Shown here piece by piece: positions 45,821 to 53,339 of a DNA stretch of 64,000 nt. The notes beneath the pieces are model-generated. The model was not told the origin of the DNA. It saw only the letters and a list, made by a program, of their open reading frames with translations, and did not search any database. A program made the position numbers and the translations under genes. Numbering within the stretch: the first letter of the stretch is position 1; each line of letters opens with the position of its first letter. Origin of the DNA: OLB11 sp044234005 (GTDB lineage: Bacteria > Bacteroidota > Bacteroidia > Chitinophagales > Chitinophagaceae); assembly GCA_044234005.1 (NCBI GenBank), contig JBIIJE010000001.1, forward strand, positions 1-64,000. Direction: 5' to 3'.

Positions 45821-47188
45821 ATGGTACTATTACAAATCGATTGGACAGAAGTTGGAATCAAAGCTGGACAACTTTTATTGTCGTTGAGTATTTTAGTGAT
45901 TCTTCACGAATTTGGACATTATATTACAGCACGATGGTTTAAATGTCGTGTTGAAAAATTTTATCTGTTTTTTGATCCTTGGTTTTCATTATTTAAGAAA
46001 AAAATCGGCGATACCGAATACGGACTTGGTTGGCTACCCTTAGGTGGCTACGTAAAAATAGCTGGCATGATTGATGAAAGCATGGACAAAGAAGCTATGT
46101 CATTACCTGCACAGCCATGGGAATTTAGAAGTAAACCAGCTTGGCAACGATTAATCATTATGCTAGGTGGCATTATTGTAAATGTACTCCTTGCAATACT
46201 CATTTTCTCCTTGGTATTATATAAATGGGGTGATAGCAAAATTCCTATGTCTTCTTTAAAACATGGTGTTGCCATACAAGATAGTTTGTTGTATCAAGTA
46301 GGTTTCAGAAGTGGCGATAAGATTATCAGTATTGATGGTAAAAGTGCTGACTTCCTGGATGATGCTGCTTATAAAGTATTTACAGGTAAATCTGCTATTG
46401 TAGATAGAAATGGTGTACAAATACCGTTGAATTTCCCAGCAAATTTAATAGGAAAACTGGTTGAGAGTAAGCGTCGGTCAGGATCTCTCATAACGCCAAG
46501 GGTGCCAGCAATTATTGATTTTATTGATAAAAATGCGCCTGTTAAAAAAGCAGGTTTGCAAAAAGGTGATATTATTACGAGTATCGATAGTCAAGCCGTT
46601 AATTTTTTTGATGAAATGAAAACTTTATTAGCAGCATCCAAAGGCAATACGGTTCAAGTAGGTATCACTAGAAGTGGGCAAAATTTGGTGTTACAAACCA
46701 CCTTAATGCCAGAAAAAAAATTGGGTGTGCTTCCTATTTTAGATGAGAAGAAATTAGATAGTATGCAGGTTTTAAAATTAATACATAATGAGTATTCGTT
46801 AGCAGCCTCATTTCCAGCAGGTGCAGCCTTAACGAAGGAAAAATTGGTTGGCTATGTGGATCAATTTCGATTAATATTTGATAGTAAAACCGAAGCTTAC
46901 AAGGGACTTGGCGGCTTCAAAGCCATGGCTAATGCTTTCCCTGGCGTTTGGCATTGGGAGTCGTTTTGGCGTTTAACAGCCTTGCTTTCAATTATTTTAG
47001 CCTTTATGAATTTATTGCCTATACCTGCTTTAGATGGCGGGCATGTAATGTTTACTTTATATGAAATGATTACAGGTCGTAAGCCGCATGAAAAGTTCTT
47101 AGAATATGCACAAATAGCCGGTATGATATTCTTACTATCGCTTATGGTATTAGCTAATGCGAATGACTGGATTGGTTGGGGTAGATAA
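45821..47188 (+). CDS. rseP: RIP metalloprotease RseP (site-2 protease)
   Basis: This 455-residue intramembrane zinc protease cleaves membrane-bound regulators such as anti-sigma factors and clears signal peptides. The catalytic HEFGH is at residues 29-33 in the first membrane segment. Two PDZ domains lie in the middle (SGDKIISIDGKSADF; KKAGLQKGDIITSID), and the C-terminal membrane region has NLLPIPALDGGHVMF, which supplies the third metal ligand. Linkage to dxr is common in bacteria. Confidence 0.93.
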   Translation: MVLLQIDWTEVGIKAGQLLLSLSILVILHEFGHYITARWFKCRVEKFYLFFDPWFSLFKKKIGDTEYGLGWLPLGGYVKIAGMIDESMDKEAMSLPAQPWEFRSKPAWQRLIIMLGGIIVNVLLAILIFSLVLYKWGDSKIPMSSLKHGVAIQDSLLYQVGFRSGDKIISIDGKSADFLDDAAYKVFTGKSAIVDRNGVQIPLNFPANLIGKLVESKRRSGSLITPRVPAIIDFIDKNAPVKKAGLQKGDIITSIDSQAVNFFDEMKTLLAASKGNTVQVGITRSGQNLVLQTTLMPEKKLGVLPILDEKKLDSMQVLKLIHNEYSLAASFPAGAALTKEKLVGYVDQFRLIFDSKTEAYKGLGGFKAMANAFPGVWHWESFWRLTALLSIILAFMNLLPIPALDGGHVMFTLYEMITGRKPHEKFLEYAQIAGMIFLLSLMVLANANDWIGWGR

Positions 47189-47342
47189 GGTTTTAACTTT
47201 AAGACTTATCGAACAAATCAGCAATAGAAATGTTGTAGGCACAAACCATACAAAGGAAGAATTAAATAAATACTTCTACAGGACATTGATGAATTGAAGA
47301 ATTATCCTTCAAACTACCTTATTGAGGTAAATGAATATTAAT
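47189..47342 (+). pseudogene. Short frameshifted coding remnant after rseP
   Basis: Directly after rseP one frame reads LTLRLIEQISNRNVVGTNHTK and on to a TGA. A second frame continues as QDIDELKNYPSNYLIEVNEY before a stop at about 47340. Joined by one frameshift near 47275 they would give one smooth peptide of about 50 residues. I do not recognise the family. The protein-like composition suggests a gene fragment, but the stretch is short and chance cannot be excluded. Confidence 0.3.
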
Positions 47343-47412
47343 GACTCCAATAGTATTAAAAACATTATTGCAAGTAATTTAATTTGCAATTTCCATCATG
47401 TTTAAAATAATC

Positions 47413-48603
47413 TTACTTACTTAAATACATACTTCTGTCCTTATATAATTGTCTGAAATATGGGTCACGCAAATCTTTAATAAAGCGAATGGCTTCACCT
47501 GTTGATTTCATTTCAGGTCCTAATTCTTTATTAACGCCTGGAAATTTATTGAAGCTAAATACAGGTTCTTTAATTGCGAAACCAGTTAGCTTTTTCTCAT
47601 ACGTAAAATCACTTAATTTATTGTAACCCAACATCACTTTAGTCGCTATATTTAGGTAAGGAATTTGATATGCCTTGGCTATAAATGGCGTGGTTCGACT
47701 TGCGCGTGGATTAGCTTCAATGACAAATACATTGCCGTCTTTAATTGCAAACTGAATATTAATCAGCCCTTTAATATTAAGGGCCTTTGCAATTTTCAAA
47801 GCGTAATGCTCCATGGTGGCAACAACCAAAGGAGTGAGGTTAAATGCGGGCAGCACAGCATGGCTGTCTCCACTATGAATGCCTGCAGGCTCAATATGTT
47901 CCATCACACCCATCACATGCAACTGCTCTCCATCATAAATGGCGTCAACCTCCGCTTCCTGGCAACGATCTAAGAAATGGTCGATTAGAATTTTATTACC
48001 TGGTATATGCTTCAATAAACTTAGGACAGCTTTTTCTACCTCTTCGTCATTAATTACGATGCGCATACGCTGTCCACCAATTACATAACTCGGACGCACC
48101 AATACAGGATAGCCAACTTTATTAGCCACTTCTATAGCTTCTTCGACATCTAGTGCAGTGCCATATTCAGGGTATGGAATACCAAGCTCTTTCAGCAAAT
48201 CGCTAAACCTGCCTCTATCTTCCGCAATATCCATATTATCAAAACTAGTACCTATAATCGGAATATTTTTTTCATGTAATTTCTTCGAAATTTTGAGCGC
48301 AGTTTGTCCACCTAATTGCACAATAACGCCTTCTGGTTTTTCGTGTTCAATAATTTCATAAATGTGCTCCCAGTTCACAGGTTCAAAATATAATTTATCT
48401 GCCATGTCAAAATCGGTGCTAACTGTTTCCGGATTGCAATTTATCATAATGGATTCATAGCCACATTCTTTAATTGCTAATAATCCATGTACGCAACAAT
48501 AATCAAATTCGATACCTTGTCCGATTCGATTCGGACCGCTACCCAATACAATAATTTTTTTCTTGTCGCTAACGATGCTTTCGTTGTGTTTGAGTTTTGT
48601 CAT
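47413..48603 (-). CDS. carB: Carbamoyl-phosphate synthase large subunit, C-terminal half (split gene)
   Basis: This 396-residue protein is the second half of CarB. It starts with a short new N-terminus (MTKLKHNESIVSDKKK) and then the carbamate-kinase-like ATP-grasp unit (VLGSGPNRIGQGIEFDYC, RPSYVIGGQRM, VFVIEANPRASRTTPF). It ends soon after STGEAIRF, so the regulatory MGS-like domain of enteric CarB is absent. The N-terminal half is encoded upstream across a 138-base gap. Both halves look intact, so they probably associate as separate subunits. Confidence 0.9.
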   Translation of the reverse strand: MTKLKHNESIVSDKKKIIVLGSGPNRIGQGIEFDYCCVHGLLAIKECGYESIMINCNPETVSTDFDMADKLYFEPVNWEHIYEIIEHEKPEGVIVQLGGQTALKISKKLHEKNIPIIGTSFDNMDIAEDRGRFSDLLKELGIPYPEYGTALDVEEAIEVANKVGYPVLVRPSYVIGGQRMRIVINDEEVEKAVLSLLKHIPGNKILIDHFLDRCQEAEVDAIYDGEQLHVMGVMEHIEPAGIHSGDSHAVLPAFNLTPLVVATMEHYALKIAKALNIKGLINIQFAIKDGNVFVIEANPRASRTTPFIAKAYQIPYLNIATKVMLGYNKLSDFTYEKKLTGFAIKEPVFSFNKFPGVNKELGPEMKSTGEAIRFIKDLRDPYFRQLYKDRSMYLSK

Positions 48604-48741
48604 ATTATGTTTGACTTGTTATTTATATTTTTTACTTCACAAAATTGATGCGTACATCGCGTTTCAATTTTCTCAGACCGCAGAGATTAATCTAGAGATA
48701 GTAAGCTTTCAATTTTCATGCTACAGTTTTCAAAATTGACA
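48604..48741. other. 138-bp gap separating the two carB halves
   Basis: In one-piece CarB proteins the two homologous halves are joined by a short peptide linker. Here the first half ends in a stop after STFEKESQFVNELVL and the second half restarts at an ATG, with this AT-rich stretch between. It has stops in all frames that would join the halves. No terminal inverted repeats or flanking duplication were seen that would identify an insertion sequence. Confidence 0.55.
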
Positions 48742-50418
48742 TTATAATACTAATTCATTTACAAATTGACTCTCTTTCTCAAACGTGCTATAGAAGTAAG
48801 GTGTTACCGCTTCAAATTCTGCTGCACAAGTATCTACCATTTTAAAAACACGTGTAATACCTAGATTCTTTCGCATCTGATATAGTTCATCTTCTGTTCC
48901 ATCATTCATAATACGGCAGATTTGCTCGTCGCCAAAACCATGATGCTTGGCCTCACGCAATAATTCAGGTGGCAGGGTATCGAGCTTATACTTTTCTATT
49001 TCTTTTTCAATATCGCACAATAATTTAATTTGATTTAAAAACCACTTATCAATTCCATGACTTGCTTTTGATATTGAATTGACACTTACCCCAGCCATCA
49101 AGGCATCTTTTATTCTAAATACCCTATCCCATTTCGGTGTTTTCAAAGATTCTAAAATCTCATCTGTTTTCATTAAACTTTTACCATAATAGCCTAAACC
49201 AACCGCATTGTTTTCTAAACTTTGACAAGCCTTTTGAATGGCCTCAGTAAAACATCTACCAATTGCCATCACTTCACCCACACTTTTCATCTGTAAGCCT
49301 AAAGTATCTTTAGCGCCTTTGAATTTATCAAAATTCCACCTTGGTATTTTTACTATAACATAATCTAAAGTAGGCTCGAAAAATGCAGAAGTATTTCCTG
49401 TAATTTGATTCTTTAATTCGTCTAAGCGATAGCCGATCGCTAATTTAGCAGCGACTTTCGCAATTGGATACCCAGTAGCTTTGCTTGCTAATGCCGAAGA
49501 ACGACTCACACGTGGGTTGATTTCAATGGCAATAATTTCTTCCGTATCAGGGTTTAGTGCAAACTGCACATTACACCCACCCGCGAAATTTCCTAAATCA
49601 CGCATCATCGTAATGGCCGTATTGCGCATTAATTGAAAAGCCGTATCACTTAAAGTCATAGCAGGGGCAACTGTTATAGAATCACCTGTATGCACACCCA
49701 TAGGGTCAAAATTTTCAACTGTACAAATAATACATACATTGTCAGCTGCATCGCGTAATAATTCCAACTCAAACTCCTTCCAACCCAATACAGCCTGCTC
49801 AACCAAAACCTCATGAATAGGTGATGCTTGCAAACCATTATTCAATGCATTATCTAAATCTTCGGGCGCGTTTACAAAACCTCCACCTGTTCCTCCTAGC
49901 GTAAATGATGGGCGAATCACCAATGGGAATCCGATTTCTTGCGCAAACTCTTTTCCTTCTAAATAACTGTTTGCCGTTTTAGCTTTAGCAACAGTTACAC
50001 CTAACTTTATCATCCATTGACGAAATTGCTCACGATCTTCAGCTTTGTCAATCGCTTTAATATCCACGCCGATTAATCGAGTATTATACTGCTTCCAGAT
50101 ACCTAATTCCTCCGCTTCTTTGGCTAAATTAAGTGCTGTTTGCCCACCCATAGTTGGTAGAACCGCATCAATTTCATTTTCTTGTAAAATTTGTTCAATA
50201 CTTTCTACATTGAGCGGTAAAAGATAAACCCTATCTGCCATCATCGGGTCTGTCATGATGGTAGCCGGATTTGAATTAATTAGAATTACTTTGATTCCTT
50301 CTTCTCGCAAGGATCGTGCTGCTTGGGTTCCACTATAATCAAACTCACAAGCTTGACCAATGATAATTGGACCAGAACCGATAATTAAAACGGATTTGAT
50401 TGAGTTGTCTTTAGGCAT
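48742..50418 (-). CDS. carB: Carbamoyl-phosphate synthase large subunit, N-terminal half (split gene)
   Basis: This 558-residue protein is the first half of CarB, which makes carbamoyl phosphate for pyrimidines and arginine. It contains the carboxyphosphate ATP-grasp unit (LIIGSGPIIIGQACEFDYSG, PTMGGQTALNLA, RPSFTLGGTGGG, IEINPRVSRSSALASKATG) and the helical oligomerisation domain up to TCAAEFEAVTPYFYSTF. The ATG at 50418 gives the expected MPKDNSIKSVLIIGSGP start; a TTG eight codons upstream is less likely. carA is not in the window. Confidence 0.92.
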   Translation of the reverse strand: MPKDNSIKSVLIIGSGPIIIGQACEFDYSGTQAARSLREEGIKVILINSNPATIMTDPMMADRVYLLPLNVESIEQILQENEIDAVLPTMGGQTALNLAKEAEELGIWKQYNTRLIGVDIKAIDKAEDREQFRQWMIKLGVTVAKAKTANSYLEGKEFAQEIGFPLVIRPSFTLGGTGGGFVNAPEDLDNALNNGLQASPIHEVLVEQAVLGWKEFELELLRDAADNVCIICTVENFDPMGVHTGDSITVAPAMTLSDTAFQLMRNTAITMMRDLGNFAGGCNVQFALNPDTEEIIAIEINPRVSRSSALASKATGYPIAKVAAKLAIGYRLDELKNQITGNTSAFFEPTLDYVIVKIPRWNFDKFKGAKDTLGLQMKSVGEVMAIGRCFTEAIQKACQSLENNAVGLGYYGKSLMKTDEILESLKTPKWDRVFRIKDALMAGVSVNSISKASHGIDKWFLNQIKLLCDIEKEIEKYKLDTLPPELLREAKHHGFGDEQICRIMNDGTEDELYQMRKNLGITRVFKMVDTCAAEFEAVTPYFYSTFEKESQFVNELVL

Positions 50419-50479
50419 TTTTTTTTTATCTCGCTTGCGCAAGAATTGATAAATGACTGACTTTTTGTTTGCTAAGTTG

Positions 50480-50487
50480 CAAATGTA
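50480..50487 (-). promoter_or_regulatory. TACATTTG promoter box upstream of carB
   Basis: An exact TAnnTTTG match on the minus strand lies about 61 bases before the preferred ATG of the first carB half, giving a leader of roughly 55 bases. No clear -33 element was found. Confidence 0.45.
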
Positions 50488-50895
50488 ATAGATGAAGAGT
50501 TTAATAAAAAGGAATGTGGAAAAAGAAAATGTGATTCTTTAAAATATCTTCAGCAACTTATCTATTTAAATAATAGCTAGATATTGCAAACGGGAAATGT
50601 CGAATATTAAATCCAAATTACACGACAGGATTCGATATTAGAAAGTTGTATCAGTAAGCACAAATTTCAAAATTTAAATTCTCTTATAAAGTTGAACGTT
50701 TTTCAAATATTTTTACTAATTATTGGTTGTCCAACTTCTTCATCACCTGCAAAAACTTGTCTTGAGAATTGTGATGAGACTATGAATTATTCAGGAAGCC
50801 CTATTTAGATTCGCACTCGATATGAATACAAATTCATCAAATATTTATAATTAATTACAATGATTTAGATTTGTATTCTAGATCATAATTTTATC
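50488..50895. other. Intergenic region with a short repeat copy
   Basis: No gene is visible in this 400-base divergent region. It contains one copy (50610-50635) of a 26-base sequence repeated at 51683-51708 with three transitions, on the other side of the beta-barrel gene. Confidence 0.35.
50610..50635 (+). repeat. 26-bp short repeat, copy 1
   Basis: AATCCAAATTACACGACAGG and the six bases after it match 51683-51708 at 23 of 26 positions, all differences being C/T transitions. The two copies bracket the beta-barrel gene. Origin unknown. Confidence 0.45.
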
Positions 50896-51531
50896 ATGAG
50901 AAAACTTTCAATACTTTTTGTTATTCTTTTGGCAACTCAGATTGCACAATGCAAAGAATTTTCGATTGCGAATAGCATGCGGCCAAAAAAAAATTCGGAT
51001 GGTGCTCTTGATAAAACACGAATATTACTTGGCCCAGGTATTGGGGTGAACGCTTTTAATAGAGGGTTTGCCTTCAATCTTAATCCTTCTTTGGCTTATG
51101 CTTTTACTGATAATTTCTATGCAGGTTTTAGCTTGGGTTATAGCTATTTTCAACAATCTACAGATTATAAAAATCCTGTATCAAACTTAGATGAGAAGTT
51201 TCGATATAAAATTCCATCTTATTCGGCGAGTGTATTTGCACGCTATATCATTGCTAACATGATAATAATTGGTGTCGAGCCTGAAATAAATAATACGAAA
51301 GTTTATACAGACAGGTTTTTCAATTCATCTGGGCAATTAAATGTTGAATCGCGTCGCTTAAGTGTGTCTTCGTTTCTAGTAGGCGGTGGCTATTGTCAAC
51401 GACAAAGCGATATCGGGCATCTATTTTTTATGGCTATGTATGATTTGCGCCAAAATCCGAATGCGGCCAGATATTACGAATCTTTAGACATACGCCTTGG
51501 TTGGATGATACCATTATTTAATCAACGCTAA
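50896..51531 (+). CDS. Outer membrane beta-barrel protein
   Basis: This 211-residue protein has a signal peptide (LSILFVILLATQIAQ) and then alternating amphipathic strands such as FAFNLNPSLAYAFTDNFYAG and FSLGYSYFQQ, ending in LDIRLGWMIPLFNQR. The pattern fits a small 8-stranded outer-membrane barrel of the OmpW/PorT-like kind found in Bacteroidota. No plug or peptidoglycan-binding domain is present. Function unknown. Confidence 0.7.
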   Translation: MRKLSILFVILLATQIAQCKEFSIANSMRPKKNSDGALDKTRILLGPGIGVNAFNRGFAFNLNPSLAYAFTDNFYAGFSLGYSYFQQSTDYKNPVSNLDEKFRYKIPSYSASVFARYIIANMIIIGVEPEINNTKVYTDRFFNSSGQLNVESRRLSVSSFLVGGGYCQRQSDIGHLFFMAMYDLRQNPNAARYYESLDIRLGWMIPLFNQR

Positions 51532-51690
51532 GAATCTTCTTTCTTATAGCCTTGTTTTATCGCATACCTAGCTATGCCAACACGAGATTTCACATCTAGT
51601 TTCATGAATATTCATTGTGGTAACCATTTATGGTTTTCGGACTTAAAAACATTTTAGCATCTATTTTTTTTATAAGAAGTTTAATCCAAA
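51528..51690 (-). pseudogene. 3' remnant of a LuxR-family response regulator gene
   Basis: On the minus strand the end of a LuxR-type helix-turn-helix is readable in two frames: KKIDAKMFLSPKTINGYHNE (roughly 51611-51670), then after a one-base deletion IFMKLDVKSRVGIARYAIKQ ending in a TAG at 51528-51530. The last bases overlap the end of the beta-barrel gene on the other strand. No receiver domain can be found upstream, so only the DNA-binding tail of a dead gene survives. Confidence 0.65.
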
Positions 51691-51708
51691 TTACATGATA
51701 GGATTTGA
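51683..51708 (+). repeat. 26-bp short repeat, copy 2
   Basis: This copy matches 50610-50635 at 23 of 26 bases. It lies at the edge of the LuxR remnant. Confidence 0.45.
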
Positions 51709-51764
51709 GGCACGAAAATTCTAAGGTGTTAGTTGGTCTCGTTAATTGTTAACGTGACGCTTTG

Positions 51765-51805
51765 GTATTTGTTATCAATCCTGTCTCATGATTGATAACA
51801 AATAC
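51765..51805. terminator. Perfect 16-bp hairpin with nine-base loop
   Basis: GTATTTGTTATCAATC (51765-51780) is exactly complementary to GATTGATAACAAATAC (51790-51805) across the loop CTGTCTCAT. TTTTA follows on the + strand. It may end + strand transcription from the beta-barrel gene 230 bases upstream. Its perfection in decayed DNA also allows a transposon end or an operator. Confidence 0.5.
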
Positions 51806-51860
51806 TTTTATCGTTTGCGCATTCCAAATGCCTAATCTGGGTTTATCCCAAATTATACGA

Positions 51861-51896
51861 AAGCCCAAACTCTGCATCAATACAAAATTTGGGCTT
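51861..51896 (-). terminator. Hairpin downstream of the di-haem peroxidase gene
   Basis: AAGCCCAAA (51861-51869) pairs with TTTGGGCTT (51888-51896), a nine-pair stem with an 18-base loop, about 60 bases after the peroxidase stop codon on the minus strand. The following minus-strand bases (TCGTATAATTT) are only partly T-rich. Confidence 0.4.
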
Positions 51897-51958
51897 CATG
51901 AAAAACTTGTCTTAGAATCAATTAATTATTTGTAATCAAACTTACTTAAACATAAAGA

Positions 51959-53131
51959 CTATTTGAATGGATTACTGTATTTTTCATCTTTAATAAACTC
52001 ATAATCGGTCAACGTATTTAAGAATGCAATCAGAGCCGTTTTATCACTTTCACTCAATTGAATATGTTTTACACTTCCATCAGCATTTTTAAATTTCTTA
52101 TCTAAATTCTGTGCGGGCTTAATGCCAGATGAATAATGATCTATGACATCGCGTAAAGTCTTAAATCTTCCATCATGCATATAAGGTGCCGTTAAAGCAA
52201 TATTGCGTAAACTCGGAATTTTGAACATGCCATCTTTTCTACCCACATCATTCGGAATAATATCAAGTCCAATATTGGTTGTACCTCTTACATCAGAAGC
52301 TGACCCTGTATTAAATGTTTGTCCTCCATACTCGCCACCAGGTTGATCTGGCGCACTCAAATTAGGACCTGCATGACAAGTTGCACATTTTGCTTCCGCG
52401 CTATTAAATATGGCTCGTCCTGCATTTTCTAACTGTGTATAATTACTAAAGTTATTTGCTCTTCCTTCATCAAACTTTGAATGACTCGTCGTTATTGAAG
52501 CAATAAATTGCGATAGTGCACTCGAAATGGCCGTTTCTGTAATAGCCGAAGTACCAAATGCCTTTTGAAATAATGATGGGTAATATTTAGTTTCTTGTAA
52601 TTTCTTAGTAAGCGCGTTCAAGTCCTCCATGCCCATTTCGATATGATTTTGTACAGGTGCTAACGACAAGTCGTTGATAGTAAATGAACGAGAATCCCAA
52701 AACAAATTATTTGACATTTGCGGATTTATAATTGCCATACTACTTCTTGTCGTAATACGACCTTCGAATCCAAGACTCAGGGCTAAACCATCTGAAAATG
52801 CCTTTGATTGATGATGGCAACTTCCACAGGATACTGAATTATTGAGAGACAATAATTTATCGTAAAAAAGTACACGACCCAGGGTAGCTCCTTCATTCGT
52901 AACCAACACACGTTGACCCGACATGAAGAAAGGCATATCAAAGCCCATGAATCCTCCATTTTGTGTAAACTGATTTACACCATTCCCATCTGGCAACTTC
53001 GCACTTGCATATTCATAAGCAGTTGAAGGTAGTTGAGGTGCTACATGATCCTGTAAACCTGTTGCGGCTTTGTTACATGAAATCCAAACTAAGACCGCAA
53101 TAATCAGGGAAGAAATAAATACTTTTTTCAT
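51959..53131 (-). CDS. Di-haem cytochrome c peroxidase / MauG-family lipoprotein
   Basis: This 390-residue exported protein has a lipoprotein-type signal ending at Cys19 (IAVLVWISC) and two haem c attachment sites, CGSCH (residues 102-106) and CATCH (249-253). The distal methionine region APYMHDGRFKTLRDVIDHY follows the second haem. This is the layout of bacterial di-haem peroxidases, which reduce hydrogen peroxide with electrons from cytochromes, and of MauG-like oxidases. The lipid anchor places it on a membrane facing the periplasm. It is monocistronic. Confidence 0.88.
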   Translation of the reverse strand: MKKVFISSLIIAVLVWISCNKAATGLQDHVAPQLPSTAYEYASAKLPDGNGVNQFTQNGGFMGFDMPFFMSGQRVLVTNEGATLGRVLFYDKLLSLNNSVSCGSCHHQSKAFSDGLALSLGFEGRITTRSSMAIINPQMSNNLFWDSRSFTINDLSLAPVQNHIEMGMEDLNALTKKLQETKYYPSLFQKAFGTSAITETAISSALSQFIASITTSHSKFDEGRANNFSNYTQLENAGRAIFNSAEAKCATCHAGPNLSAPDQPGGEYGGQTFNTGSASDVRGTTNIGLDIIPNDVGRKDGMFKIPSLRNIALTAPYMHDGRFKTLRDVIDHYSSGIKPAQNLDKKFKNADGSVKHIQLSESDKTALIAFLNTLTDYEFIKDEKYSNPFK

Positions 53132-53339
53132 AGCAATTGTATTTAATGTTTAAAGTCCAATATAAAAGTAAAGCCATTTAGTTATAGAAAATTACAATTA
53201 GCGACAAAACACTGAAATTTTAACATATGTTAATCGCTTAGGATATAAGGAAATTGAGCCTCTCGTACTTCTGTTTGATACTGCTTATTGGACCTAAATT
53301 TTCAATGCGCAAAAAAAATTTACAAACTAGTTTGAAAAA

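Noticed and set aside
48604..48741. carB split as a simple sequencing frameshift
   Set aside because: A single indel cannot explain it: there are 138 extra bases, a proper stop before and a proper ATG with a new N-terminus after.
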